A stretch of 64,000 bases of DNA from Apostichopus japonicus (lineage: Eukaryota; Echinodermata; Holothuroidea; Aspidochirotida; Stichopodidae): positions 23,760,484 through 23,824,483 of the forward strand of contig NC_092564.1 of the NCBI RefSeq assembly GCF_037975245.1, read 5' to 3'. The notes beneath the pieces are model-generated. The model searched no databases and was not told where the DNA came from. It saw only the letters and a list, made by a program, of their open reading frames with translations. Positions 1 through 10,789 of this stretch are shown here, one piece after another. The position numbers and the translations under genes were made by a program. How positions within the stretch are numbered: the first letter of the stretch is position 1; each line of letters begins with the position of its first letter.

Positions 1-1274
1 ATTGGAGATATCACAGTGTTGAATGTTTCTTCAACACACAATACATTTAAAGACTTGTAAAGTACAAATGTAACATAAATCACACCATATTTATGCTTTT
101 TGTATCTTTACTGACTTTCCTTTCCTATACTTGTTTTCTGTAACAAAAACACTAATTGCAAATACGGTATCTTAATAATGCCTATCTGAATGAACTAACA
201 GTAATTCTGGCATTGATGTCAAATTTTATTCACAGTTAACCTTACAAATATGTAAATATATAAATACAAAAGGAATGTTAAAGTTTTCAACTCTTTCAAG
301 ATCGTTACTAATTAGTATCATAATGCAATTTAATCACTAGATATCAACAATTTTATCATAAAAGTTATTTCAATCGATCAAATTCAGACTTCCCTCTTTG
401 CTTTTCTAAGTAGCAATTTCATCATTCCATTCTGTTACAATCTGCCACTAAGACAGTAAATAACTTCCTTTGATCACATTATAACAGAACACAAAATGCT
501 GGCCATCTACGTAGTTGAGTTGTCATCCTGCAGATATTTATTACCTTAAAATATACATTTTTCTTGGGATGTGGGGGGGGGGAGGGAGAGGGAGGTCATC
601 ATAAGGAATAAAACATGCACAGCAATGTAGCATAGTTACCATTGCAACACTTGAACACAAGTGCTGACTAAACATTCCCAAAACTGGAGAGAAACTGTAA
701 CTTGTACATTGTGTACAGTAGACCCTCTGAAACTGTACATTGTTTACTTCACTGTAATATGTTTGTGTAAGGATGCAGTCTAATGTGACATGCACATTCC
801 ACAGCCAACAACAAGATCTAGCCACAATAAATTCTATATGCTGTGTGCATCCAGGCACATACAGACCTGTATCATGAGCAGTGAAGGATCATTACAGTGA
901 GAACAAAGGCTATGGAATGCATCATGTTTCCATGGTAACGCGTCACTGTAAAGAGGTTACAGTAGTGTACATGTGAGTGTGCATGTATCCTGTTGACCTA
1001 TAGCTGATATAGGGCAAAGTCTTATACTGCTAGCTCCACTGAAAATAAATAAATCGCCACTGGTGGTGCAAACAAAAATAACCCTCATACTTAGTTTCTC
1101 AGAGTCAGTACTAACTTTGTATCCATCTGTACAGATCTTCACATTTATGTTGCCAAGAACCAAATGTAATAAACTTATTCAGGAATGTATCTATACTTGT
1201 ACACTACACACATACAGTAGCTTTAGTAATATGCACCTTCCTGCATACATGAATCGGTCAGAGAATGTATGATT
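1..1274. other. Non-coding, no gene seen
   Basis: AT-rich sequence with a G-run near 570-580. The short open frames on both strands lack recognisable domains, plausible starts or splice context, so I call nothing coding here. Confidence 0.6.
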
Positions 1275-1282
1275 GACATGGT

Positions 1283-1652
1283 CAGTGGCGGAGCGTCCAT
1301 ATAGACAGGGGGGGGGGGCGGATGCCCCCCCTGACGGACTCAAATGGATTGCTGGCACCGTTTTCAGTTTTTTACCACTTTTACTTATTCGCGATTATTG
1401 ACTTTTTTATTGCGCTCTCATCTACCTATTGACATTTGTCACATTTTGTTGGCGATGACACCTATTTATGCTTCGTTTATCTGCAAATTAGCAAGGCCAG
1501 GAAAGGGTCATTTCCGGCGATCCAGGCAGTATCTTTACTCAAAAACTTTCTGTACGCTCCGCGCCAACCTGTGGTGGCACTCTGCTTAAGATAGTGTCGA
1601 AAGCGCCCCTACAGATCGCCTCCCTTGACCAATACCCCTAGCTCCGCCACTG
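1283..1652. mobile_element. hAT-type non-autonomous element, 370 bp
   Basis: The ends are perfect inverted repeats, CAGTGGCGGAGC on the left and GCTCCGCCACTG on the right. The element is flanked by an exact 8-bp duplication GACATGGT (1275-1282 and 1653-1660). A CAGTGG-type terminus with an 8-bp target duplication is characteristic of the hAT superfamily. There is no transposase, so movement would depend on an autonomous relative. A sister copy lies at 29304-29707. Around 1497-1605 it carries a module (GGCGATC, then a block near GCGCCAACC) that recurs in the larger hAT elements of this window. Confidence 0.9.
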
Positions 1653-1660
1653 GACATGGT

Positions 1661-2335
1661 ACGTGGTGACTGATTCTTAAATACTATTCTATCCTCTGCA
1701 TCCACCACACCCTCCCCCACCCTATCCCTTTCCCATTCTCCAACAAAATTATGACTTTTATTATTTGTCATTTTTTTTTGTCACACGTTACAGGCTTTTC
1801 CTCCCAACGCCACACACAAATTCAAAACGTATGATCCTGCTTTGAACTGCTCATCCTTGAAACATGTATGAGAAACACTATGTGGAAATTACTTGGCTAC
1901 CCGTAAGATAAAAACATTTACAACTGGAAGAAGTGATCTTAGAAGAATTTAGAAGAACATTGTTGACTACAGTTCAGGTTCTTGTGGTATTCTGCCTTAG
2001 ACACTACAGGTGGGACAGCTAAGACCCACCAGCTGCCTCTATATTAAGTTACCTGATTGAGCTTGCATGCTTCTAAAATACCACATTTACGCCAAATCAT
2101 AATAAACCAATTGATTGTGAAACTGTCCCAGCAGCACATCGGGTGGACAACAACTGGTGACTTTTGCAAGCAAGCAACGCAATATTCTGAGAATTTGGTA
2201 TTTTAGATTTTAAGACTACTGTTCAGCTTGTTTGTGTACTAACTTTTACATGCATACACAGAATGAGGTCACTCTGCTATCAATCTTAAATGCAATGGCT
2301 TATGAGTACTTTACCTAAATGTGACTAACAAATAA
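1661..2335. other. Non-coding spacer
   Basis: Pyrimidine-rich then AT-rich sequence between the hAT element and the DIRS element. I see no coding exon or RNA gene. Confidence 0.5.
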
Positions 2336-2371
2336 ATTATAAAACTTACTGGTTTATATATTTACGAGTGA

Positions 2372-2507
2372 CCCACTTACCTGTCTCCCCACAACCTATG
2401 CACCGCATTCTACCGTGTCTAGAATGCCCTGGTAATCTTTTAACACTGTACACCCTCACTGGCCCTAATGGCCTTCCTTCATTTTGAGACCACTTTCCCA
2501 CAAAGTG
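2372..2507. repeat. DIRS inverted terminal repeat (3' side of the element)
   Basis: It starts CCCACTTACCTGTCTCCCC and matches the reverse complement of 8982-9114 nearly base for base as far as the GGCCTTCCTTCATTTT block. The outer tip (2336-2371, with ACTTACTGGTTT) differs from the tip of the other end, so the two termini share a core but have distinct outermost bases. Confidence 0.85.
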
Positions 2508-2914
2508 GCCCCTGACGCGACCTCGGGGAGGGTGGCGGGTAAGCCCTGCCACCCGCCGAGCTTGCCGAGAAGGAAAAATCTAAAGCTAACAAAGACTGCT
2601 GACGCCTCCAGGCGGAGCCCACCCTGAACAGTCGGGGTGGGGGTCCGCCCTCCGTCACCCCGTAGGCGTGCCTCCCCCTACACTTACAGAGGCCTAATTG
2701 AACAAGGGGACGAGGCCCATACTACCTTAGATGGTAAAGAGTAACCTGGAAAACCAAACTAAGGAAACAACACCCACCGATAGACAAGTAGCCGCAGGCG
2801 ACCCAGGGGGTGGCGATGTCTATCGACGAAACGCGAGGAGTCATGAGTCAGGTCGAACGACCGCTCCCCCGTCCGGCTGCGTCCCACCTCCCTCGGGGGA
2901 GGGTGGCGGGAAAT

Positions 2915-3010
2915 GGAGACAGGTAAGTGGGTCACTCGTAAATATATAAACCAGTAAGTTTTATAATATTTACTTGGTTCCCCACTTACCTGTCTCCCCA
3001 CAACCTATGC
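2915..3010. repeat. DIRS internal complementary region (joined tip copies)
   Basis: Bases 2915-2965 are the exact reverse complement of the left end (2336-2386). Bases 2966-3010 repeat, apart from one base, the right tip (reverse complement of 9080-9125). The two halves abut directly. In Dictyostelium DIRS-1 and its relatives an internal region of this design templates completion of the termini through a circular intermediate. Its location between the recombinase end and the 3' terminal repeat is the expected one. Confidence 0.8.
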
Positions 3011-3481
3011 ACCGAGTGGCACTGTCCGATGGTGGGAGGCCCGAGGGGTGGGACCCCCGGAGCTTGTATCATCGAGCGACCAAAGCCAAATCGGCCTGTG
3101 ATATGTCCGATAAGTAGCAGGCGATGAAGCGATTGGAGTCTTCCACGCCGTCGTCTTGCAGATGTCCACTATTGGAAAACCTGCGAACAGGGCTGTAGAA
3201 GCAGTGAAACCCCTGCTGTTGTGAGCCATGGATCTGCCTGGACCTGTAGCCAGAGGGCAGATGGCTTCCACCAAACAGCGGGACAAGGTATCCTCCCAGG
3301 CTGCTGAGTGGGGCACTCGAAGGAGGAAGAACAGAGATGTCGAAGTACCCAAGAGATCTTGTGTTCTGTTGAGGTACCACTTCAGTGCCCTAATGGGAAA
3401 CCATACTGTAGTCTGTCCTCGGGGATCAAAGAGAAGGTCTTGATCTCTGGGATGATGATGTCTCCCGGTAGGAGAGCCCAA
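3005..3481 (-). pseudogene. DIRS tyrosine recombinase remnant, frameshifted
   Basis: The minus-strand reading contains WYLNRTQDL, LSRCLVEAI, AHNSRGFTAS (the HxxR box of tyrosine recombinases), ALFAGFPIVDICKTTAW and, in a second frame, SNRFIACYLSDI with the probable catalytic tyrosine. The HxxR box and the tyrosine block lie in different frames, so a frameshift around 3150-3170 separates them and the enzyme is inactive as it stands. The family would cut and rejoin DNA through a phosphotyrosine bond to integrate the element's circular DNA. The assignment rests on motif order and the DIRS context. Confidence 0.7.
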
Positions 3482-3555
3482 ACCTGGTTCTAGCGAAGAA
3501 GGAGGGGTCGAGAACTATCAGCACCCCACAAACCGTAGGACTGAAGGCACCTTAG

Positions 3556-3945
3556 TCAATGCGAGCCGTTGCTGCCTGGCGTGGAGCCGTAGGGGAAGCC
3601 CCTGATGGAAGGCAGCAACAGCCGAACAAAAGTTTTTGATCGTCTAAACCCTGCCTCCCTTCTTGGAACAGTGTGGGTAAGGAGTCGGCGATCAAGGTTA
3701 GAAAGGCCATGGTAGGCAGAGTCTGTCTCGTTCGGCATACTCCGAATCTCCGTAGGCAGAAAACGTAAGTACCAAGACAATTTCCAGGCACCTAATTGTA
3801 GGCCCTTGCTGTCCGGGTGAGCCAGCGCCCCGTCTATGGGACAACCGACTGTGGTTTGTCCGGCAGGATCGCTGGCTCGTCCGCTAGGAGCTGGATAACT
3901 TTTGCCCGAACCGGGGTCAGCGGGGCCACTATGATGGCTGACCAT
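3556..3945 (-). pseudogene. DIRS linker between RNase H and recombinase (remnant)
   Basis: Minus-strand open frame of 129 codons containing GALAHPDSKGLQLGAWKLS. DIRS polyproteins usually carry a similar HPD...L.L.AW.LS stretch just before the recombinase. Position between RNase H and recombinase fits. It has no intact start and is broken from both neighbours by frame changes. Confidence 0.55.
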
Positions 3946-4111
3946 GCCAAGAGGGGGAAGATGTAAGCTTCCGGTCCGTTTCGCGACAGGGACCTGGCGT
4001 TATGTGGAAGGCCTGCGGGAAGGCCGCCTGAACAAAGATGAGCAGCCCATTGTTGCCCTGTGTCGCAATCAGGTCTGTCAGAGGTCTGCTGAACATGTGG
4101 AAAAACCTACT

Positions 4112-4351
4112 TCATGTTCGTTTCGAAAGGGTCCACTCGTCAGGGTGGAGCTGTCCCCTGGGCAGAGTATCGGCCATCACATTCTCCTTTCTGGCTATCT
4201 GAGAGACTTGTAGGGCCATGCCAGATTCTGTAGCTGTGGTGAGGGTCTCCCTTGCCAGACGGCAATATCTCTCTGACCTGGTGCCACCATGTCTGTTGAC
4301 GTAGCTACAGTATGTTACCACCGTCGTGTTGTCTGAGAGGATGGTAGTCAA
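4112..4351 (-). pseudogene. DIRS RNase H domain remnant
   Basis: The minus-strand frame reads ILSDNTTVVTY, VNRHGGTRSE and, further on, ARKENVMADTLPRG and LHPDEWTLS. The SDNTT...GGTRS...N.xADxLSR...P.EW order is typical of the RNase H domain that follows reverse transcriptase in DIRS and Ngaro elements. Just upstream in the minus sense (about 4352-4410) an out-of-frame GWAHWSP-like stretch suggests more of the same domain, displaced by a frameshift. No reverse transcriptase motif is visible beyond it. Confidence 0.7.
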
Positions 4352-4639
4352 AAGCCCCGTACCTGGGCGCCGGAGGGCTCCAGTGAGCCCAACCCTGTGT
4401 ATCTGCTGCTAAAGAAGTCAAGGACAGCGGCCTGCTTGGTGACCTTGTTAGCGCTTGCAGGACAGCCGCACTCGCAGTACTGATGCAGTACCACAGTACG
4501 GTTGATGACTCCTTCAGTAATCAACCCGTTGCAATCAGAAAACTCTGAAGAAAAGGAATGTCCTGATGATGCTAAGCTGTACCCTGTAGGGAGGTTTAAT
4601 GGAGGTTCTTTCCATGCTAAAAAATATTAATCATAATAT

Positions 4640-4880
4640 TGGGGAAAGAAAAGGCGTAGACCTATTGAAAGATAATGATGCCTGAGGCGCCTAACAATAT
4701 TACCCCGGTCAACGAAAACCTGTCAAGCATAGAGACAAGTATCTCCTGGATGGGAAGCTGCACTGACGAAAAAGTGCCTTGCCCAAGGAAACAACTGAAT
4801 GATCCGGCCAGGACTCAAACCTGCAAGCCTTAGATCACCAGTCCACAGCCTTCACCACTTGACCACAGTACTCTCCAAAA
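4640..4880 (-). mobile_element. tRNA-derived SINE (family 1)
   Basis: Read on the minus strand it begins TGTGGTCAAGTGGTGAAGGC, resembling a pol III A box. A B-box-like GGTTTGAGTCC follows at the spacing of a tRNA head, then CTTGGGCAAGGCAC and an AT-rich tail. It sits where the DIRS reverse transcriptase should be. Exact ends are uncertain. Confidence 0.6.
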
Positions 4881-5056
4881 ATGAGTACTGAAGGTACAGA
4901 ATCTCACTCTGCTGAGTGAGTACAGAATCTTAAACAATGCTACCCTGCTACAAAAAATGAGACTGAGTACTGAATGGATAGTTTGCTTCATCAGAATCTT
5001 AAACAAAGCTACACTGCTACTGTTTATGTGACTCCTACAACTATATGTATGTATTT

Positions 5057-5285
5057 AAGAATGTATTTAGGATCATCCTGCAAGTAGGAACTTGAGAAGA
5101 AGCCTCACTGGCTTAACCAAGCTGCAAGCTGACTGAAGTCAGTCTCTTACATACAAATTTAACGTCCATGATTATGAAAAGTCAACAACTCTGTAGCTGG
5201 ACAACATACATTAATCTTGGGGTGGCCTGAACCGGGGACCTTATGACTGAAAGGCTTTAACCCTGAGCTAACTGAGCTACTGTAT
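5057..5285 (-). mobile_element. tRNA-derived SINE (family 2), minus copy
   Basis: This is the reverse complement of the SINE at about 9366-9605. It shares the tRNA-like head (GTTAGCTCAG-type A box, pol III B box region) and the body AGACTGACTTCAGTCAGC followed by AAGGCTTCTTC and GAGTTCCT. It lies inside the DIRS element and so inserted after it, or into its ancestor. Confidence 0.7.
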
Positions 5286-5389
5286 AGACCTACTCATCAG
5301 AAACAAACTCCCAACAGGGGCTGTGAAGATGGTGAGAGGGTGGGTTTGTAGAAAATCCACCTCATAAATCCCTGGCTGCTTAACGGAGC

Positions 5390-6480
5390 CCGGGGAGTTA
5401 CTCAGCAAACACAACAGCGTTACTAAGCATGTAGTGTTTTGTTATGATAACGTTATTAGTGGTGTAAGAGGTATGTCACCGAAAACGTTTTCAGGCTCAT
5501 ATTTCAAAACGATTTACGTTAAGACATTAATATAACATTAATATAACATTAATATCTCATAGAAACGTTATGTCGACGTTTTTACCACACCACATTTAAC
5601 GTAATAAACACGTAATAAATGTTATGATAACGTACCCGTTACTCCTCAAATCTCTCCATGTCAAGACGTGTCAATTTCGTAGTGTAGTACAGTAGAAGTA
5701 TCCAACTTCCTATTGAAACCACCTAGCGCATAGCCACGACTAGGCTAGGCTATCAGGTGCTACGAAATGCAACTGTGCTTAAAAGGTCGGAACATCGAAC
5801 ATTATTCACGAAGCGCATACTGTATGCTCGGAGCGCGTTAGCGCTTGTACCTTTGTTAGGGTTTTACCCTACCCCTTTTCCGACTTACTGACGCGTTTGT
5901 CTTGGAAATTCACCCAAAAAATAGAGAGAGTGGTTTATTCCATGGGATCGCTCACGTAGTCGACAGCTCGTTGCAGCAAACGTTGAGCTTACACATGTCA
6001 ATCCAGGTGACTGCTTGGCCCCCCTCCTCTCATAACAAATATACAGCGCGGGTATATTGTCTTGGCAATTTGCCAAGACTCTTAGAAGGCTTCATTTTCC
6101 TGGCACTTTGCCAAGCTTCGAGAACATTCTCTTCTTGGCAGGTTGCCAAGGTACTAAGTAACGAGACTGTACTAGAATCACTTCAGTTTGCGCCTTTTAA
6201 CATGCTCTGGAGGGGGTTCCACAAGCGTTTTAAACAACAAAACATAAGCAAGGTTTCAAACCTAGACATATGGCGATGAGTTATAACGAGAGAGAAATAT
6301 AATTAGCGAGGAGAATATGACCCATGAATGCCCAGGAAATCTATGTCATGTCCTGGTTTCTGCTGGTACTCATTAAACACACATTCGGGATGTGTAATGA
6401 TAAATGGTGTAGCGATTGCAGTGTCTTTCCGCAATTGATTCGAACCTGTCGTCGCAGCTCAAGCTGCTAGTTCCGGGGGG
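5390..6480. other. Unassigned interior of the DIRS interval with NFI-like palindromes
   Basis: There is no recognisable coding sequence here. The first half has repeated AACGTTA/TAACGTT words and a short tandem ATTAATATAAC. The second half has three regularly spaced TTGGC-N5-GCCAA palindromes, listed separately. This stretch replaces the expected reverse transcriptase region. Confidence 0.5.
6062..6149. promoter_or_regulatory. Three NFI-type palindromes in a row
   Basis: TTGGCAATTTGCCAA (6062-6076), TGGCACTTTGCCA (6101-6113) and TTGGCAGGTTGCCAA (6135-6149). The first and third match the full nuclear factor I consensus TTGGC-N5-GCCAA; the middle lacks one outer base. Centres are 38 and 35 bp apart. 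Binding is inferred from consensus only. Confidence 0.45.
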
Positions 6481-6526
6481 CGACCTCCCCTGATGAAAGA
6501 GACTTTCCCCCCTCTTGGAGGCGAGA

Positions 6527-7580
6527 TTAACTTTGAGGCTGGGGATAAGTATATCTCCGTTTGCCGTGGGAACCTCGCTCGGGCCGGCTTTCCTTTCGGA
6601 TTGGGCGTTTGCCCTTACTACCCCGTTCTGGGGGCCCAGCAGTTGTTGATCTCATCGGTTCCCGGCTCCGCTGGACCCGTGGTCTCGTCGGACCCGGGCC
6701 CCCGGAGCCCATCTCTGTGTGCGTACCTAGCCGGGTACCACTCCTCTCGACCCGGACATTCTGTCCATTCCGGTTGGAATTTCAAATGGGCTATTTATTG
6801 GCCTTGAGCCTTGCCCTTGCCTTCCCCCTTGGTCATAGAATCCGGACGGTGCCAGGACCTTGGGGGGCAATATCTCTTTCTCCTCTCTCTCTCTCTCCTC
6901 CGGCCTCTCTCGCCGGACTCGGGCTCCCGGAGCCTATCTCTGTGTGCGTACCACGCCGGGTACCACTCTCCTCGACCCGGACATTCCGTCCGTTCCGGTC
7001 GGAACTTCTAATCGGCTTTTTATTGGCCTTGAGCCTAGCCTTCCTTGGGTCGGAGGGGAACGTCTGTTCCGGGCTCCTTCTGAGGTCTCGCCGGACCCTG
7101 GCTCTCCGGAGCCGCTCTCTTTGCGCGCACCACAACGGGTGCCGCTCCCTGCGACCCGGACGGACTGTCCGCTCTGGCCGTCTTTGTCATGGGCTTTTGG
7201 TTGGCCTTGAGCCTTGCCCTTGCCCTAGCCCTTGGTGGTACATCCGGACAACGCCGGCACCTTGGGTGGCAAAATCTCCATCTCTCTCTCTCTCTCTCAC
7301 ATGGGCTTTTGGTTGGCCTTGAGCCTTGCCCTAGCCCTTGGTGGTACATCCGGACAACGCCGGCACCTTGGGTGGCAAAATCCATCTCTCTCTCTCTCTC
7401 TTCTCCGGCCCTCTCCTGGCCTCTCTCCAGCTCAACTCCCACCAACTCTCTCACTTCCTCTTCATCTCCTGTCTCTCCTCCGATTCCCTCCAGGGGAACT
7501 GTGGGTTCGGTGATAGATCTAACCTGTCCCGGCCTGCTAGCCAGGTGTCGATGTGCTGCCACTGTCTGGTGTGAAAACAA
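6527..7580 (-). pseudogene. Gag-like repeat-rich block of the DIRS element
   Basis: This GC-rich block has long minus-strand open frames (7580-7035, 7135-6833, 6712-6527) that are broken from each other. The inferred protein is highly charged, with Arg/Glu runs and repeated ARLKAN-KP segments. The DNA is made of 112-bp-type repeats: the GGCCTTGAGCCTTGCCC block recurs near 6800, 7025, 7205 and 7318. Position at the 5' side of the minus-strand coding order suits the poorly conserved DIRS ORF1. I recognise no domain, so Gag identity is inference. Confidence 0.35.
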
Positions 7581-7619
7581 AACAGACTAGACAGAGGTCT
7601 CGGAACAGTTCACACATTT

Positions 7620-8790
7620 AAGGTGGCTTCCAGACATGTCTGAGAAACCCACGTTAAGGAGAGACTAACGGCGAATAGTCTAACGTATCAAACGGAACGA
7701 CTATAAGGAGGAAGTAGGGTGGGAGTATGCTAACAGAGAGTAAAGTTACGTGACAAAAACAACGCGCCCCGCTAGAGGCTCGTGGCTTACAAGGTACGCT
7801 ACAATAGTGAAAAACTTCCCACACTTAGAAGCGAACACGTAACTAGAATACATGAAGGAAAAGGACGAAGCATGTATACAAGGGAGAGAACCCCTCTATC
7901 CGCGTACAGAGCGGGAAGGGAGGAACAAGGCTACGAGATACGCCCCAAGTGAAACTCCCGACACTTAGGAGGCGCTCGAGTAGCGAAACCCATGGAGAAA
8001 CATGAAAATATGTACAAATATATGAAGGTTCAAACAAGAAACAACAACAACGTAATCGAACCGCCTATCTGTCTAGTATTGGATAGGAGTTCGCGGCTTA
8101 CAAGATACGTTACAAGGATAAACACTTCCGACATATGGAAGCACCGTAACTAAACATATATGCATCGAAAAACTTGTAAAAAGGACGAAACATGTAAGGG
8201 AGAGAACCCCCCTAACCGCGAACCAGCGGAGGGGGGGAACAAGGCTACGAGGTACACCCCAAGTCATGAGACTGAGGGAGCGCACGTAGCAACAACTGGA
8301 GGAAACATGAAAATATACAACAATATATGAAATCAAGGATACTCCCGTCTTAAAATGAAAAACAACGAAACAAGCCGACCATCTCAACTAGTTAGGAGAT
8401 ATCGGAACGTGGCTACAACTACGCTACAAAAGTGAAAACCCACACTAAAAGCGTAAAAATTAACGAAGTACATGAAAGCAAAACATCTTATGCTAAGTAA
8501 GAAAAGCTGAAATACATGTACATACGGAAAAACATGGCTATCCGCGTAAACAAGGCGGTATAGGCAACGCTACAAATTACGCTACAAGGGGAAAACCCAC
8601 ACAAAAGCGTAAGAAGTAACGAAGGTACATGAAACAAGCAAAACATCTTATTTTTGAAAGTAAGAAAAGCTGAAACATGTACATACGAAAAAATATGCCT
8701 ATCCGCGTAAACAAGGCGGTATAGGCAACGAACGAAGTAGTCTCGCAGAGCTACTACCTGTTACCCTAAAAACGTTACGTAAGAAAAAAC
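7620..8790. repeat. Subterminal tandem repeat of the DIRS element (about 313 bp, then 165 bp)
   Basis: GGCTTACAAGGTACGCTACAA-type blocks recur at about 7780, 8092, 8409 and 8574. CCGCGTAAACAAGGCGGTAT is present near 8537 and again near 8705. The repeats lie between the Gag-like block and the 5' terminal repeat, so they look like part of the element's leader. No coding function is supported. Confidence 0.6.
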
Positions 8791-8981
8791 GAACGCATGG
8801 GCGAGAGTGTACACTAAAAACAGCCCCCAAAAACACCCTTCCCTACAAGAAAAGGATACTTATCAGGCTGGAAAAGATCCTTGGAAGTGCAGAAGTCCTG
8901 ATAAGAAACTTCTAGAGTATAAATCCAAGGTAATCCGGGCGAATTTCGCGAAAATTTTTCTAACTCCAAAAAACACTGTGA

Positions 8982-9114
8982 GACACTTTGTGGGTAGAAA
9001 AATGAAGGAAGGCCATTAGGGCCAGTGAGGGTGTACAGTGTTAAAAGATTACCAGGGCATTCTAGACACGATAGAATGCGGTGCATAGGTTGTGGGGAGA
9101 CAGGTAAGTGGGGA
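8982..9114. repeat. DIRS inverted terminal repeat (5' side of the element)
   Basis: Reverse complement of 2372-2507. It ends in GGGGAGACAGGTAAGTGGGG followed by the tip AACGAAGTAAAT at 9114-9125. This tip is the one copied in the second half of the internal complementary region at 2966-3010. Confidence 0.85.
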
Positions 9115-9365
9115 ACGAAGTAAATCTAATGAACAGAATGCAAAATGACAAATTGGTTAAGTTGTATTTAAGCAATGCAGGCAAACATGATTTTGTTATT
9201 TAAAGTACAATCAGTTTCATGACTGAAGATGACAACAAAGGCTGTGGAGGTCACATGACTATCGTATTCCATGTTTCACCATTTGCTCTCGTTGCAATTA
9301 TGAATATTCTTTGCTAGGAGAGAAATAAACTCTCTCTCTTGACTTCATTTTTACCAAATTTTGAT

Positions 9366-9605
9366 GAGTGTTAGGAGTGTTAGCTCAGTGGTTAACGCCG
9401 GTGCCTTTCAATCATAAGGTCCAGAGTTCGAGTCACTCCAAGATTAATGAATGTCGTCCAGTTCCAAAGTTGTTGACAATTGACAATTCATAATCATGGA
9501 TTTTAAATATGAATCTAAGAGACTGACTTCAGTCAGCTTGCGGCTTTGATAAGCCAATAAGGCTTCTTCGCGAGTTCCTGCTCGAAGGAGGATCTAAAAA
9601 ATACA
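9366..9605 (+). mobile_element. tRNA-derived SINE (family 2), plus copy
   Basis: The head GTTAGCTCAGTGGTTAACGC carries an A box, and GAGTTCGAGTC about 40 bases later is a B box. The body (AGACTGACTTCAGTCAGC, then AATAAGGCTTCTTCGCGAG) and an A-rich end follow. It matches the minus-strand copy at 5057-5285. It is not a functional tRNA gene: the acceptor stem does not close and the SINE body follows directly. Confidence 0.75.
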
Positions 9606-9609
9606 AAAG

Positions 9610-10270
9610 TATGCAGTTACCACCTCATAGATCTGTTTTCAAATCACTGCAGCTTTTATGGTATTTGGAGGTCATCTCCATTGTACACAAATCTACATGC
9701 TGGAATTCCTTTAAGAGTTTACACAAAAAGTCATTTCTGAAGCATCTAATTCCCTGCATTGTTGACAGAAACTGAAGGGAGGGTCATATATTAAACAATT
9801 TACAATTAACCACCTTCAAGAGAATTGAGAAAAGGATCAAAGATGATACTCCTGGAATGGAAGCACTAAAAGCTACAATTAACACCACAATGATATGTAG
9901 CCTATGAGAGTACAATAGCTGTAAGAGGCATGACAGAATTTTGACAATGGGTGATCATATTGAAATCTGTTTGGCCTACTGTTGGCAAGAATCTTGACTC
10001 TATATCACTAACCCTGTGGGCTAATCGGGAAATAATGTATCTTTAATACACATGCATTGATCTTTACACCTGTGTATTAAAATACTGTAACTACAGCTCT
10101 CCTATCTTTTGAAAATACCAAATTCCCAAGAGACATAATCAACCAGAATGAAAACATTTCATGGTTCCTTGCTGCTGTTCATTAGTTCCATTCATAGGGA
10201 AATTTCTAACAAAGCCCTAATACAACAACAGTAATTTATGCTCACAAACTTTTGTTGCCAAAGTAATGCT
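9610..10270. other. Non-coding spacer
   Basis: AT-rich single-copy-looking sequence between the SINE and the tandem-repeat block. No exon or RNA gene is visible. Confidence 0.5.
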
Positions 10271-10277
10271 AAGCCCT

Positions 10278-10745
10278 GATATCAATTGCAACACACATCA
10301 GTGTGTGAAGACTATCTACCATTATCATCATACCAAGTTTGACGAAATTCCCATTAGTAATAGTAGCCAAGTAATTGCAATTTGGAGTATTTCACGTTTG
10401 ACCCCATGACCTCATTAATATTCATGATATGAGCACCAAAATCAACAGGGTTAATCTACTTACTATTGGCCACCCACTCACCAAGTATGGTAATGATTGG
10501 TCATTCCCTTGTTGAGTTATTGTGCATACAAACTTTTCATAACGAAATAATGCTAGGCCCCCCCCCCCCCCTTATAAACATGCATGATATCAATTGCAAC
10601 ACACATCAGCGTGTGGAGACTATCTACCAATATCATCATACCAAGTTTGACGAAATTCCAATAAATAGTAGCCAAGTTATTGCAACTTGGGAGTTTCTCA
10701 CGTTTGACCCGTGACCTCATTTATATTTTTTAACTTTGACCTCGT
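10278..10745. repeat. 308-bp tandem duplication
   Basis: GATATCAATTGCAACACACA begins copies at 10278 and 10586, followed in both by the ACTATCTACCA and CCAAGTTTGACGAAATTCC blocks. The segment between (GGCCACCCACTCACC) recurs near 12770, so this belongs to the larger repeat system running to 12930. Confidence 0.8.
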
Positions 10746-10789
10746 ATAACTTCGCACACGAAGGTCACACGGGGGTCAACCTATTGACA

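Larger units (their letters stand above)
2336..9125 (-). mobile_element. Degenerate DIRS-type (tyrosine recombinase) retrotransposon, 6.8 kb
   Basis: The coding direction is minus. The ends form inverted terminal repeats of about 135 bp: 2372-2507 is the reverse complement of 8982-9114 with few changes. An internal complementary region at 2915-3010 joins an inverted copy of the left tip to an inverted copy of the right tip. Minus-strand remnants occur in DIRS order: a repeat-rich Gag-like block (about 6530-7580), RNase H (4351-4112), a linker (3945-3556) and tyrosine recombinase (3481-3005). No reverse transcriptase is recognisable between the Gag-like block and RNase H. That space holds two SINEs and unrelated sequence. 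DIRS elements integrate through a tyrosine recombinase and leave no target duplication, and none is seen here. The copy is non-autonomous because of frameshifts and the missing RT. Confidence 0.8.

Noticed and set aside
5902-6279. 125-codon plus-strand frame
   Set aside because: It starts at TTG and runs across the NFI-like palindromes within a mobile element; no family recognised.
9366-9440. tRNA gene
   Set aside because: A and B boxes are present, but the acceptor stem does not close and a SINE body follows.
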